This document shows, piece after piece, positions 52,017-62,285 of a stretch of DNA of 64,000 nucleotides. Made by a program: the position numbers and the translations under genes. The stretch spans positions 25,026 to 89,025 of the forward strand of contig CACZJU010000011.1 in assembly GCA_902781515.1 (NCBI GenBank), read 5' to 3'. Source of the DNA: an uncultured Bacteroidales bacterium (GTDB taxonomy: Bacteria > Bacteroidota > Bacteroidia > Bacteroidales > Bacteroidaceae). How positions within the stretch are numbered: position 1 is the first letter of the stretch; the number at the start of each line of letters is the position of its first letter. The notes below the pieces were generated by a model that saw nothing but the letters and a program-made list of their open reading frames with translations, ran no database searches and had not been told where the DNA came from.

Positions 52017-53199
52017 ATGATACGAGATTTTTGGGTAAAGAACTATCTTTCCATTCGCAACAAGCAGGAATTAAGCTTCGTGGCCAAGGGACCATCTTCA
52101 GAACTTGTCACCGACGTTGCTGATGGTGTGTTCTTGTACAAGTTAGGCATCTTATATGGTTCAAACGCTTCTGGCAAGTCGAATATGCTGATTGCCATGA
52201 ACGAGGTGTTCCGTCTGTTGGTCTTGCCAAAGTCGGATGCGACAGTCGAAATTGGCGGTTGCATTCCCTTCGTGCTCACCAAAGATGAGCCAACAGAAAT
52301 GCATGTGTCATTCTATGCCGATGGCACCCGATATGACTACGATGTCAAGTTCAACGGCAAGCACATTCTGAGTGAAGCCTTGTACTATTATCCCAATAAA
52401 TCCAAATCGCTATTCTACGAGCGCAGTTTTGTGGGTGAGAATGTACAGGCCGATATAAAGTTTGGTGCGAGTCTCAAACTTCAAGTCAAGACGCAGGAAA
52501 GCATCCGCGAAAACACACTGAACAACCATAGTGTCTTGTCCGTTTGCCGAAAGGCAGCCTTGAAAGAAGACATAGCTCCATTCAATGCGCTTCATGCTTG
52601 GATTATGGCCAATTATCACGATGTGGACGGCGATGTAGAAAAGGGACTTGTTGAAATCCTAAAGGATGCTTATAGCAATCCTAAGAAGCGTAAGTTCTAT
52701 AATACGATGCTCCAGAAGGCCGACTTGAACATTCTGGAATATCGTCCTGTTGTTGAAGACCGCATTGTCCCCAACGATTTCCGCGAGCGTATCCAGAAAG
52801 AGAACATCCCAGAGGAGATGAAAGATGTTCTGTTGAAGCCAACCACAGATTCCATCACTTTCTTGAACCATTCCGAGAATGGCGACTTTGACATTCCCCT
52901 CAGATGGCAGTCAAAGGGTACTCAAAAGTATATCCGCATTCTCGATGCATTATACGACTTGATAACGAGTCCTCACGTGTACTATCTTGATGAATTGCCT
53001 TCTGTCGCAGGACATGATTAACGAGAACAGAGGTGTGGTGTGGTTTGTCGAGAAGAACAAAGAGACTGCTTCTTCCGAATATGCTCGTGGCGACTCCTTT
53101 GGCTTGCACAAGAATCTCTCGCTTTACAATTCATACCGCATTGGCCGATTGGGAGCCAAGCCTGAACTTGGTAGTATCTTTATAAATTTAGAGGACTGA
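52017..53199 (+). pseudogene. RloA-like AAA ATPase with internal deletion and frameshift
   Basis: The first frame (52017-53021) encodes an ABC/OLD-class ATPase: Walker A YGSNASGKSN near residue 50, signature-like QSKGTQKYIRILDAL, and Walker B VYYLDEL. It then leaves frame (PSVAGHD-stop). A second frame from about 52987 reads LLSQDMINENRGVVWFVEKN to LGSIFINLED, the normal C-terminus of the family. The D-loop and H-loop region between Walker B and LLSQD, roughly 35-40 residues in homologues as I recall them, is missing. The ATPase is therefore probably dead. One nucleotide after its stop starts an RloB-like gene, so the pair is an RloA-RloB type defence module. Confidence 0.8.
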
Positions 53200-53200
53200 T

Positions 53201-53812
53201 ATGGGAAAGTTACGACAAACAGCCCTCATATTGGGAGAAGGACCAACGGAGTTCTTCTACTTCAAGTCCCTATGCGACGTGTTCAAGCGTCTGACCATCA
53301 AGCCAGACTATCCGAAGCATACCAACATCAAGGAATTGGATGCCAAGATAGCAGAGGGTGTGGCAATGGGCTACAGTCATATCTTCTGCATCATCGACAT
53401 GGACACGAAGGACAAGGAGCCGGAGCGTTCCCAATACCAGAAGCTAAAGGCAAAGTATGCCAAGCCCATCGACAAACCAAAGAAAGGCATCTACTGCGAG
53501 GTTGAGTTCTTTGAGACCCACCGCTGCACAGAACTATTCTTTCTCTATTATTTCCGATACACCTCTCGTCCATACGATGAGCAGGAGCCATTGCTCAAAG
53601 ACCTGAACCAATGCGTGGAGTATCGGAAGACGATAGAGTTCTTCATCAAGACCAAAGGACTTCATGGTTACTTTGAGCGCAATGGCGGTAGTCTTGATAA
53701 GGCGATAGTCAATGCAAATCGGTCAATGGATGAGAAGCTGGAGAGTGGTAGGGATTATACTTACTCGGAACTTGGAAGGTTGATGGAAAATTTAAAAAGC
53801 ATGGGAAAGTAA
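53201..53812 (+). CDS. RloB-like TOPRIM-fold protein
   Basis: 203 residues. TOPRIM-style acidic residues are visible: Glu13 and Glu17 in ILGEGPTEFFYFKSL and Asp66/Asp68 in IFCIIDMDTKD. RloB proteins are encoded next to RloA ATPases, originally noticed beside restriction systems, and related ATPase/TOPRIM pairs (OLD-like, PARIS-like) act as anti-phage effectors. The gene is intact, but its partner ATPase is broken. PARIS AriB (DUF4435) is an alternative; the start pattern favours RloB. Confidence 0.75.
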   Translation: MGKLRQTALILGEGPTEFFYFKSLCDVFKRLTIKPDYPKHTNIKELDAKIAEGVAMGYSHIFCIIDMDTKDKEPERSQYQKLKAKYAKPIDKPKKGIYCEVEFFETHRCTELFFLYYFRYTSRPYDEQEPLLKDLNQCVEYRKTIEFFIKTKGLHGYFERNGGSLDKAIVNANRSMDEKLESGRDYTYSELGRLMENLKSMGK

Positions 53813-53842
53813 ACCGTAAATTCGTTTTGTTATTACTATAGC

Positions 53843-54169
53843 ATGAAGCATAACATAAATAAAACAAAACAAAGAGTTGCGAGCGAAAAGAAGGAAACGT
53901 CGCAATCATCAAATTGGTCTTTTAAAGTAATTCTCGAATCTGTGGTTGCAGTTATAACAATTTTTGGAACAGGATTCGGCGTAGGCTGTTTTTTCACGTC
54001 TAGAGATAATCGCTTTGAATTGATAGAGCAACGTATGAATTACGAGAAACAGCTCCATGAAAAAGACATCATTATCAATTCTCTAAAAAGTGAGAAAACA
54101 CCGCTGTCAGAAAGAGATATGCAAGAATTATTAATCTACATAAAGGAGCATTCAAATGAAAAAAAATAA
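53843..54169 (+). CDS. Small protein with one membrane helix, unknown
   Basis: 108 residues: a charged N-terminus (MKHNINKTKQRVASEKKETS), one membrane helix (VILESVVAVITIFGTGFGVGCFF) and a charged helical C-terminus. The base composition is clearly more AT-rich than the flanking genes. It overlaps the next gene by 14 nt, so the two form a unit. Not recognized. Position between an RloAB pair and restriction remnants makes a defence-related role possible, but nothing in the sequence proves it. Confidence 0.6.
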   Translation: MKHNINKTKQRVASEKKETSQSSNWSFKVILESVVAVITIFGTGFGVGCFFTSRDNRFELIEQRMNYEKQLHEKDIIINSLKSEKTPLSERDMQELLIYIKEHSNEKK

Positions 54170-54779
54170 CATTACAATCTACATACTTTTTCTGCTCGTG
54201 TGTAGTTTCGCTATAAATCTTTTTTTATTTGACTATTCTTCAAAACTGGAAGATCAAGTTGCAGAACGTGACACTTTAATACAAACTGTTCGAGATCACA
54301 CAATACTTCATGATTCAATATATATAACAGAACATACTCGTGATATATATAGAATTGGTGATAAAGAAATATCTTTTGATGATTTGATAGATATGGTTAG
54401 AAAGTTACAAGAAGAGAAAAATCTTTATCGCGATTCTTGTAATTACTATAAAAAATTCTATCAGTTGTCACAAAAAAATCATATAGAAGGATTCAAAGAA
54501 GAACGCCGTGGTGATACCATCATTTATTCATACAAGACTACGCCAAAACATAACATGGTAAAGGTTGATAGTACAATAAACTCCCTATCAACAACAAAGG
54601 CGATTTTCAATAGAATTTGTCAACGATATGATATAAACATTGTTAACATAAAGGAGCAGAATGGAACATTGTATTTTGATATTCAAGCGCAAAAACTTGA
54701 TTCGGCTTTGATGCTTTTGCCTTATTATAGACACAAGCTGAAGTATGATTCAAAGAAAAAGGTTTGGAAAATCAGATAA
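54156..54779 (+). CDS. Membrane-anchored coiled-coil protein, unknown
   Basis: 207 residues: N-terminal membrane anchor (ITIYILFLLVCSFAINLFLF), a coiled coil (about 30-110; LEDQVAERDTLIQTVRD, MVRKLQEEKNLYRDSC), and a C-terminal alpha/beta part (about 115-207). AT-rich like its upstream partner, with which it overlaps. No enzyme motif. I do not recognize the family. Confidence 0.6.
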   Translation: MKKNNITIYILFLLVCSFAINLFLFDYSSKLEDQVAERDTLIQTVRDHTILHDSIYITEHTRDIYRIGDKEISFDDLIDMVRKLQEEKNLYRDSCNYYKKFYQLSQKNHIEGFKEERRGDTIIYSYKTTPKHNMVKVDSTINSLSTTKAIFNRICQRYDINIVNIKEQNGTLYFDIQAQKLDSALMLLPYYRHKLKYDSKKKVWKIR

Positions 54780-54820
54780 TGTTATAGTAAAATTCCATCA
54801 AGCATCATCCATTAGGACAC

Positions 54821-55009
54821 ATGCATGCATCAAGTGATTCAACAGCCATCCTTTCTGCCATGCTTGCCATTCAAGACGAGTGTGTCACCTCCGTCGAAGG
54901 TATAATTGATAATGATGTGGATAATAGCGTCCATAATTTCACACGCATCGGTAAGGATGCCATGGACGAAACCGACAAGCATGTGCTTGACATCATATTA
55001 AAGAAATGA
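54821..55009 (+). CDS. Short open frame, probable gene fragment
   Basis: 62 residues (starting MHASSDSTAILSAMLAIQDE, ending HVLDIILKK). The frame stays open upstream to near 54788 and reads a plausible KHHPLGH extension, so this may be the tail of a longer, lost gene. Helical, acidic; not recognized. It lies between the AT-rich pair and the truncated restriction gene. Confidence 0.35.
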   Translation: MHASSDSTAILSAMLAIQDECVTSVEGIIDNDVDNSVHNFTRIGKDAMDETDKHVLDIILKK

Positions 55010-55075
55010 TTGCTTAAACATTATAAACAATTCGTGCGGAAACTGATAAAACAACGCAGTTTCCACACGAAATTA

Positions 55076-56446
55076 TTAGTATAAGCAATATAGTGACTTG
55101 TAGTTCTTGGCGACATCGTAGATGTAACTGTTATCGCTGATGGCCTTGAAGTGGCGACGGGCACATTCTATCTTGCTTTCCTCAGAGCCTCGGAGCTGGG
55201 AGCCCTGAAGGTCATTGCCTTTTGACTCAGCCACGAAATAGACGTGCTTGACACTTCCTTCCTTGAAGGCTACTGCCCAGTCGGGATTGTACTTTCCCAT
55301 CGGGGTGTTGATGTAGAAGCCATTGGGCAACTTGGTATAGACCACCACGTCATCTTCGTGCTCCAGCGATTCGGCGAAGTTCTTCTCCGTACCCATGCTG
55401 TCGAGCACCACGAGGTCGTAGAGCAACTTGGTGGATTCGATAGCGTTGATGCCCAACTTGCCGCGAAGCATGTTTTCCGTAAAGATGTCTGTCGAGAACT
55501 TGTCGTTCAGTTTCTCATACTTGACACATTGGATAACGGCAAGTGCCTTGCAGTCATTGATAATCAAACCAGCCTTGATGATAAACTCCTCTGGATTCAG
55601 CTTGAACAGATGGAACGTTGTGGACTTAATACCTTTCAGAATCTCGACTATCGTCTTACGAGTCAAGCCTGTAGCCGTAACCAGTTTGCCGATAAGGTCG
55701 TATGTTACTCCCTTGCCGATAGCCTCTGTAACATGGATGGTACGAGTGTTTCCCTGAGTCATGGCTACACCTACCTCCAAGGATTCTTTATCACGCACGT
55801 TATCAAGAGAGCCACCCTCTACCACAATGCGTATCTCCGTTACTTTCAGGTTATCGTCCAATGCCTTGATGGACTTCTTCGCAAGGTCAGACGTGTCGAA
55901 GTTCACCTGATAGTAAGTGCGCTGGTTGATGCGTTTCCAAAGATTCTGGAACTCCTTCTTGTCAAAGTTTTCCTGCTGGAAGTTAGCTGTCTTTGGTTTA
56001 CGTGCGTCTTCTGGCTTGACAGATGACGGATTGAATACCATATCAAGTGCGGCAATAATGCCATCCTTCAAATCGTTAACCTTACCAAAGTCAAGAGTGC
56101 CATTTCGCTTAGCTTCATGATATTCCGCTGTCAAAGCTCCTTCGTCATCAACATAATCTTGACGTATAAGGGCATTGTAGATAGCACGAGCTTGCGCAAG
56201 GTCAAAGCGTCCGTTGGTTCCGTCGGCTTTAGTATAAGGCTTACCCTCAAAAAGGTTTGGAGTTATGATGATACGTCTGTCAGCACATGCTTCAGCCATT
56301 TCTGTCTGGAGTTTCTTGGCAAAGTCATCATAACTCTCACTGGCTATAACAGTGAGGATATTGGTATCAAAGACGTGATCACCCAACACATCAGCATCCT
56401 GACGCTCTCCGTTCTGGTTCACACACAGGCGTACGTCACAAATCAC
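55076..56446 (-). pseudogene. Type III restriction enzyme (Res), C-terminal fragment
   Basis: 456 residues of an intact frame that matches only the part of type III Res subunits after helicase motif VI: it enters at RLCVNQNGERQDADVLGDHV where full-length proteins have GRGLRLCVNQ. The endonuclease site is present (PDWAVAF near 388 and ESKG near 407-410, PD-ExK). The about 500 residues with Walker A and helicase motifs are gone, and no mod methylase gene is nearby. The fragment abuts the mobilization-gene remnant head-to-head at about 56440. Not expected to be functional. Confidence 0.85.
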
Positions 56447-57170
56447 TCGAAGAGCATAACCGCGAACTTCATCGCGAGAACAAATCTCTCGAAGAGGAAC
56501 TTGAAACTAAGCGTCGTGCCGTGAAAGGACTCACCACCATGATTGAGAATCTTACTCGTCGGCAAGAGGAAATCCAATCACAGATTGCAGAACTTGAAGC
56601 GCAACAGCAGAAATCAGACTCCAACAAGGAGGATATCTTACGCCAGATAAAGTTCCTCAATCAAACGCTGACTGAAATCAGAATCAATTTGAGAGAAAAG
56701 CAAGGAAAACTTGACCAAGTCAATCGTGACATGGACATTCTCAAATCAGCCTATGATACAAAACAGAAAGGGTTGGACGCCATCATGAAGAAGGATAATG
56801 TCATGATAAACTATATCAACTCAGATGCCGAGATTATTCTCAAAGCTTCCATTTTTGATCAAGTGCTATATAAAGCAGTCAAAATATGCCGAGAAATCCC
56901 CGGAACAGAAGCGATGGCAGAGGACACATTCATTGATGACCGTAACAATTTCGTTGGAAGGATGTGCTAAGCACAGGTATGAGAGTATTCATTGCCGGAA
57001 TAGATGGCGCGACTGGCGTAGCCCAGGTGTCAGGCGGTGGCGGCACGTCAAACGATATGCCGTGGCGAGATAAGGATGAAGACTTTCTCGATTGGGCCCG
57101 CCGTGCTATGCGATATGCCCATGTTAAACATTATCCTGGTAATAGGTTCAAACGGTCGTTGAGCAAATAG
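56447..57170 (+). pseudogene. Mobilization/plasmid-recombination (MobV-like) protein, C-terminal remains
   Basis: From the junction at about 56447 the frame reads SLEEHNRELHRENKSLEEEL, into a long coiled coil (LTRRQEEIQSQIAELEAQQQ) up to a stop at 56970. A shifted frame then carries the typical relaxase tail GGGGTSNDMPWRDKDEDF to 57170. The N-terminal relaxase domain is missing. The pattern is that of Bacteroidales MobV-type relaxases on mobilizable elements, so this marks an old integrated element. Confidence 0.75.
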
Positions 57171-57240
57171 TCCTCGCGCGTTATATATAATAATGAGTGG
57201 CTTCCGCTATATTGGGAAAGTTACTCATTTATTTTACCGA

Positions 57241-57768
57241 TCAATCATCTTCAGGGAAATACTCATAATAAATATCACCTATGGTATCAGCAAAACCCCA
57301 TCCGCATGGGGAGACCCACTCCATACACTGTCTCAAACGAGACTTGAAGTGCTCCAACATATTATTCTTGGCTATGAATGCCATTGTTTTGTCGAAGTTA
57401 TTCTCTACAGATGTGTAATACTGCTCCCACATGTCGCCATAATCATATGTAAACTGGCATGCGTTTTCAACATAGCAAAGCATCAAATCAGCCAACTTGT
57501 CTGGAGAAGGTTTCAGTTTCTTGTAGTCCGAGACAGCCTTCCGGCAAACCGAGAATCTGGTCTTTGGCTCCTGTCGTCCTTTTGATGGATAAAACTCTTC
57601 TGTGATAATCTTCTTATACTCTTCCAGTTTACCATCCTCATCAGGATTAGCATAGAACTCCAGATACTCCTTTGCTTCTTTGCGAGCATCATACATCTCC
57701 AATACCATGCCAATGATTTCTTCCTTTGGCATAGCCATAAGTATTTTCTTTACTGTTGCTTTTGACAT
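57241..57768 (-). CDS. DUF6155-like protein
   Basis: 175 residues, starting MSKATVKKILMAMPKEEIIG, with conserved-looking KAVSDYKKLKPSPDKLADLM and GWGFADTIGDIYYEYF. I recognize this as DUF6155, an uncharacterized helical family common in Bacteroidetes. It lies 12 nt downstream of jetD on the same strand, so it may be transcribed with the Wadjet operon, but it is not a known Wadjet subunit. Confidence 0.7.
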   Translation of the reverse strand: MSKATVKKILMAMPKEEIIGMVLEMYDARKEAKEYLEFYANPDEDGKLEEYKKIITEEFYPSKGRQEPKTRFSVCRKAVSDYKKLKPSPDKLADLMLCYVENACQFTYDYGDMWEQYYTSVENNFDKTMAFIAKNNMLEHFKSRLRQCMEWVSPCGWGFADTIGDIYYEYFPEDD

Positions 57769-57780
57769 GTTATTACAAGA

Positions 57781-58641
57781 TTAAATAATTATGTATCCTT
57801 CCTGATCATAACATCTATGATAATTGTTTATTGTATCAATAAGATGTTGAAGATAGGGAATGTTTGTTTTTATGTTCTTGAACTTGAAATATTGTGCATT
57901 GTACCTTTCTAAAGAACCATTTGGCAATCTCTGTTCTATATCTGATGGAATAAAGAATGAGCTACGTTCTCCTAGATAGGTATGAAATTCCGTAAGGAAA
58001 ATGCTTATACCAGCAAGGTCGAAATCTCCGAAATGCACATATCGGTTGGGGATGGACTGCAACCAAGAACGAAGGTCAGAGGATTGTGGATAACGGGAAG
58101 CAAACAGAAAACGGTCGGAGCCTATTGTCCGCTCAAACAATGCTCGCTGCTGGCGAATCATACGAAAATTCTCCATGTTCTCTATTCCTACGACTACGAC
58201 ATCTTGGGGAATAGTGAACGACTGCCAATCCGAAATAAACATGAAGCTTCCTTCCTGAGGATTTACAATCATTTCATGACCATTCAACAAACACGCAATC
58301 GGTTCGTATGTGTTTATGGGAAACCCCGGACATGAACGAACAGCGATGAGCTTTGAATTGCCTGTAGCTGATGCTTGCACAGAACGGGATGTATTACCAG
58401 CTTGCAATGTGTCTAGCATCAAATCCAAATCTGATAATCTTTCGTTAAAGGCAGACAAAGCTTGTATAAATGATTCTGGCTGAGGGACAAAGAGGACGCG
58501 ACGGCTACCATGAGAGGTGCTGACTATCACACCATCATTCTCCAACTCACTAACCCACTCTCCGCGAAGCTGGCTGGCAGGTATGCTTTCTCCATTTCGA
58601 AGCCGGATGAGTTTTTCGATGAGAGATGCTGTTATCTTCAT
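57781..58641 (-). CDS. jetD: Wadjet subunit JetD (TOPRIM-type DNA endonuclease)
   Basis: 286 residues. An N-terminal winged-helix-like region (about 1-60) and a C-terminal TOPRIM-type site: Glu154 in VGIENMENF, then Asp206 and Asp208 in HFGDFDLAGISIF. In Wadjet systems JetD cleaves small circular DNA after loop extrusion by JetABC. The gene overlaps jetC by 4 nt (ATGA). Shorter than type I JetD, consistent with a type III-like Wadjet; the subtype call is tentative. Confidence 0.85.
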   Translation of the reverse strand: MKITASLIEKLIRLRNGESIPASQLRGEWVSELENDGVIVSTSHGSRRVLFVPQPESFIQALSAFNERLSDLDLMLDTLQAGNTSRSVQASATGNSKLIAVRSCPGFPINTYEPIACLLNGHEMIVNPQEGSFMFISDWQSFTIPQDVVVVGIENMENFRMIRQQRALFERTIGSDRFLFASRYPQSSDLRSWLQSIPNRYVHFGDFDLAGISIFLTEFHTYLGERSSFFIPSDIEQRLPNGSLERYNAQYFKFKNIKTNIPYLQHLIDTINNYHRCYDQEGYIII

Positions 58642-61600
58642 TTCTGCGAGATTAATGGGTGAACGATAGTCTTTGACTTGCCATCCTTTTGCAAGAGGTA
58701 GGTATAACGATAGTCAGAGACATTATAGGTCGTGGGGGATGAATTAATGAGCAGGATGTTGCGAGCATTGGCAAAGTCAAGTATTCCCTTTACATTCTGA
58801 GGATGCAGTTTGCCTATCTCATCCATCATGCAATGGATATAAAAGTCGCCAAACTTCCGGCTCACCTTCTCCTTAAACACATTGATGAGCATAATGTTGA
58901 TCATCGCTTTGACCAGTGTGTCGGTACCCTCGCTGCCCACGTGCGAAAGTTTGTCTGCCCACCCTGTATCGTTGTCGTTTTCAATGATACGGAACTGCAA
59001 CTGGAACAGGTCGGAGAGAGTCAGATACTGACGTGATGGGTTATCTGTCAGCGACTTCATGAAGTCGAGCAAATGACTGACAGCTTTCTGGTTTACCTCA
59101 TCGTGGTGGATGGTTGAGAACAGGTTCATCTCACCCATGACAAACTGATTCTCGTCGTTGAACTCCTTGATACGCTTCATCAGCTGCACCATTTTGTCAG
59201 TCGAAGGAACAGACTGCAAGGCGATGAGTTTGATAACGCCGACAAAGTTGCGTTCCTTGAAATCTCTGTTGATGTCGTGAATAATTTTATCAACGTCCGA
59301 CTCATGGCGCGTCAGTTCACCCATTTCCTTTGATACGCGTGCCAGAATTTCCACATATCGTTCACTGGTACGACGGCGATACTCTTCCAGTTTGTTGTTA
59401 ATGAGGAAGTCGTCGAGGTTGTTGGCGAAATCGAGGTAGTCCTCGTCGATTGTCAGTTCTGTCCTGAAACTGAATGTATTCTTCATAGAGAAATTGCCCT
59501 TGAAAACATTAACACTCTGCTTGAACTGATTATGACGAGTCTGACGCTGCACAATGATTCCTGTCAAATCGTTAACAGCCTGTCCCGGAGTACGCAATGT
59601 TTGTTTCTCTTTTGCCTCGGCAAACATGGGTGGGCACAGGTTTTCATCATGTGCAAAACGGTCAGCCTTTTGTAGTTCTTCATTCAGATGTTTCCGCTCG
59701 TCACCATGCTCTGTCAATTCCTTACCTACGGCTGTGAACTGCTGGTCATACTTCTGTTTTCGCTGCTGATACTTCTCATTCAGTTGCATCAGCTTTTCTG
59801 AGAGCGTTTTCTTCTGATTTTTCAGGTTATCTTCCTGGTCAAAGAGTTCTTCTTTGTCTCGCAGATAGTCGTACACCAGTTTTCGATGCTCGTCAATAAA
59901 GCGAATTTCATCTTCTGCAGCTTTTATCTGCGCCTTGCAATCCTCAACAAGCATTGTATCTGCACCACGGCCTTTCAGCTCATCCAACTCTTGTTGCTTC
60001 AGCTTCAGCAGTTCAGCCTCAGCATTCTGCTCGGCAATCGTAGTTTCGGTATTGATAGTAGCTACACGCTCAGCATGTGTTTTTACATTCTCAGCCTTTG
60101 CATCATTATATTTCTTCTCAGCACCATTCAACTGCTTTTGCTTATCGGTATTCACCTTCTCAAGAGCAGATAGTGCGGATGATAATCTGTGGGCCAGCTC
60201 CTGCTGACGGGATGTAAGCTCCTGCTGACGTTGCTCGATAATTTGCTTGGCTTTAGCCTCATAGTCTTCAATTCTCACAGCAATAGCTTTACGCTGTTGA
60301 GGAATCATACGGAGCTCCGTTTCTGCCAGCGACTTCTGCTGGCGAAGCTCCTTTATCTGAGGAGCGAACTGGCGCTTCAACACTTCGATAGCCTTTTCTT
60401 GCTGATCCTGAATCTGATGCCATTCGTCCTTAGCCTGCTTCAATTCTTTCTCCAGAATTGCATTCTCTTCCTGAAGCTGTTTCGGCTTCCTAACATTAAG
60501 CGGAAGGTCGGTCAAGTCAAGTTTTACGCCATACAAGGAAGCACCTTCTGCCTTCTGTGGATGTAGGCCTGTCTGATAAAGCACTTTTTCTTCGTTGATA
60601 ACCTTTCCGATATTCTGTTCCCAGTCGGCCTTGTTCTCTTCAAGCCATTCATAAAGCGAACCTTTTGTGCGTTCAAGTAATCTGGCAACAGAAGCTATCT
60701 GTTCTGAATACTTCTCAATCTCTGCTTGTTTTTCTTCTGACTTTCGTTGGTAGTCTGCATTTGTTTCAGTCTCTTTCTTGTCATATTCTGCCTGAACGCG
60801 GTTGATGTCGGAAGCCAGTGAGCTGATTTTGCCTGTCAGTTCTTTCTCTTTGAGTTGCAGTTCATTCAGTTGTTGATTCTGCGACTCCTTTTCTTCTTTG
60901 AACGGTACGAGATACTTTAATTTCAGAAGTTCCTTTTCACAATCATTCTGCTCAAACTTTACAGAATCTATCACATTCGAAGCATCTGCAATTTTCTCTG
61001 CAAAAGACTGTTCTATCTCTGTCCTCGTTTCATTATATGCTTTCAGCAAACGCTCGTCTGTCTTTTGCCTTTCTTGCTCTTCCGAGAGGATGCGCTGCTG
61101 CTGAGTCTGTCGGAATGATTCCAGTTGATGGGTGATGTTCTGACGCAAAGCTTTGTATTTCGAGGTGACATCGTTGAAGCGTGCCGTCAGGTCGGCCAGT
61201 TTGTCTTTAAGACTATCAAGTTCAGCCTTCACACCCTGCTCCTTCGCACAACGGCTCATCACACTTTCTATCTGCTGTGCAGAATAGTATTCCTTCCGTT
61301 CCTTCAGACGCTTCAGCTTGTCATTCAAAACACCCTGTTCCTGGTTCAACGTCGCCTTCTCTGCATCATGCTTTTGCTGGATTTCCGAGACAAGGCGCTT
61401 CAGTCGGTTTTGTTCCTGCATCATCTCCGCAATCCTGGCCTCAACCAGAGGGAGTCTTTCTCGCGCAACACGTTCGGCGTATTTCAGTTCGCAGCACAGA
61501 TTTTCAATCTGCTGCTTCATATAGAGCAGTTCGTGGAAGTACTTTACCACAGTGTCGGCCTGTTTTCTTACTAATGATTCGCCCTTTTGGTTCAGCTTAT

Positions 61601-62285
61601 ACCAACAGGAAATATCCTTGTACTCCTGTTCAAAGTCTGCCACTTGCCTGCGAAAATAGCCCAGGTCGATATTCGCCTCCTCATTACTCATCGAACGTAT
61701 AATGATATCCTTGATGAAATTGGCATCCAGGCGCGAGTTAAGAAAGACGTTCTGTATGCTTCGGGGGATATTCTGGTAGCTGCTGGTTTCCAACAACCGG
61801 AAACGGGCAAACTCTTTTCCCTCGGCGTGCTTGTTGCCATAGATAATGTCGCGGTACTGCTCATAGCGGTCGACAATCTTACTCATATAGGCACCACCAA
61901 GTCGCTCGCGTATAACCTTCCCTTCTGCCGTCACCTCTCCATGGTCATCTACAAACCATTCTTTCTTGTAGGCAGCATCTACAAACCTGTAACATGCCCT
62001 GCCTGACGAACGGAACACAAGGATACAGAACGGCCCGTGCTCGTGCTCAACCTCATAGACTATATACGAATTGGCATGAGGCAAATAGAATTCGTCGAAC
62101 GACTTCATCTCCTTAGGTATGCCCAGATGCAGCTTGTCGGCATTATAGAAAAACAGAATAGCTCTGAGCAAAGTACTCTTACCTACGCCTTGCGTGCCGA
62201 TGAAATGAACATTGCCATCCAACTTCACTTCTACATAGCGGATGTTGGCACTGTTGATAAAAACTATTTTACGTAATGCTCTCAT
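58638..62285 (-). CDS. jetC: Wadjet subunit JetC (SMC/MukB-like ATPase)
   Basis: 1215 residues. Walker A GTQGVGKS (30-37) at the N-terminus, two very long antiparallel coiled coils (about 230-430 and 600-890) around a hinge, and a C-terminal head with signature GSEGTDTLVKAMINIMLIN and Walker B YIHCMMDEIGKLHP. This is the loop-extruding SMC motor of Wadjet. All motifs are intact. It overlaps jetB and jetD by 4 nt each, so the operon is tightly coupled. Confidence 0.92.
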   Translation of the reverse strand: MRALRKIVFINSANIRYVEVKLDGNVHFIGTQGVGKSTLLRAILFFYNADKLHLGIPKEMKSFDEFYLPHANSYIVYEVEHEHGPFCILVFRSSGRACYRFVDAAYKKEWFVDDHGEVTAEGKVIRERLGGAYMSKIVDRYEQYRDIIYGNKHAEGKEFARFRLLETSSYQNIPRSIQNVFLNSRLDANFIKDIIIRSMSNEEANIDLGYFRRQVADFEQEYKDISCWYKLNQKGESLVRKQADTVVKYFHELLYMKQQIENLCCELKYAERVARERLPLVEARIAEMMQEQNRLKRLVSEIQQKHDAEKATLNQEQGVLNDKLKRLKERKEYYSAQQIESVMSRCAKEQGVKAELDSLKDKLADLTARFNDVTSKYKALRQNITHQLESFRQTQQQRILSEEQERQKTDERLLKAYNETRTEIEQSFAEKIADASNVIDSVKFEQNDCEKELLKLKYLVPFKEEKESQNQQLNELQLKEKELTGKISSLASDINRVQAEYDKKETETNADYQRKSEEKQAEIEKYSEQIASVARLLERTKGSLYEWLEENKADWEQNIGKVINEEKVLYQTGLHPQKAEGASLYGVKLDLTDLPLNVRKPKQLQEENAILEKELKQAKDEWHQIQDQQEKAIEVLKRQFAPQIKELRQQKSLAETELRMIPQQRKAIAVRIEDYEAKAKQIIEQRQQELTSRQQELAHRLSSALSALEKVNTDKQKQLNGAEKKYNDAKAENVKTHAERVATINTETTIAEQNAEAELLKLKQQELDELKGRGADTMLVEDCKAQIKAAEDEIRFIDEHRKLVYDYLRDKEELFDQEDNLKNQKKTLSEKLMQLNEKYQQRKQKYDQQFTAVGKELTEHGDERKHLNEELQKADRFAHDENLCPPMFAEAKEKQTLRTPGQAVNDLTGIIVQRQTRHNQFKQSVNVFKGNFSMKNTFSFRTELTIDEDYLDFANNLDDFLINNKLEEYRRRTSERYVEILARVSKEMGELTRHESDVDKIIHDINRDFKERNFVGVIKLIALQSVPSTDKMVQLMKRIKEFNDENQFVMGEMNLFSTIHHDEVNQKAVSHLLDFMKSLTDNPSRQYLTLSDLFQLQFRIIENDNDTGWADKLSHVGSEGTDTLVKAMINIMLINVFKEKVSRKFGDFYIHCMMDEIGKLHPQNVKGILDFANARNILLINSSPTTYNVSDYRYTYLLQKDGKSKTIVHPLISQK

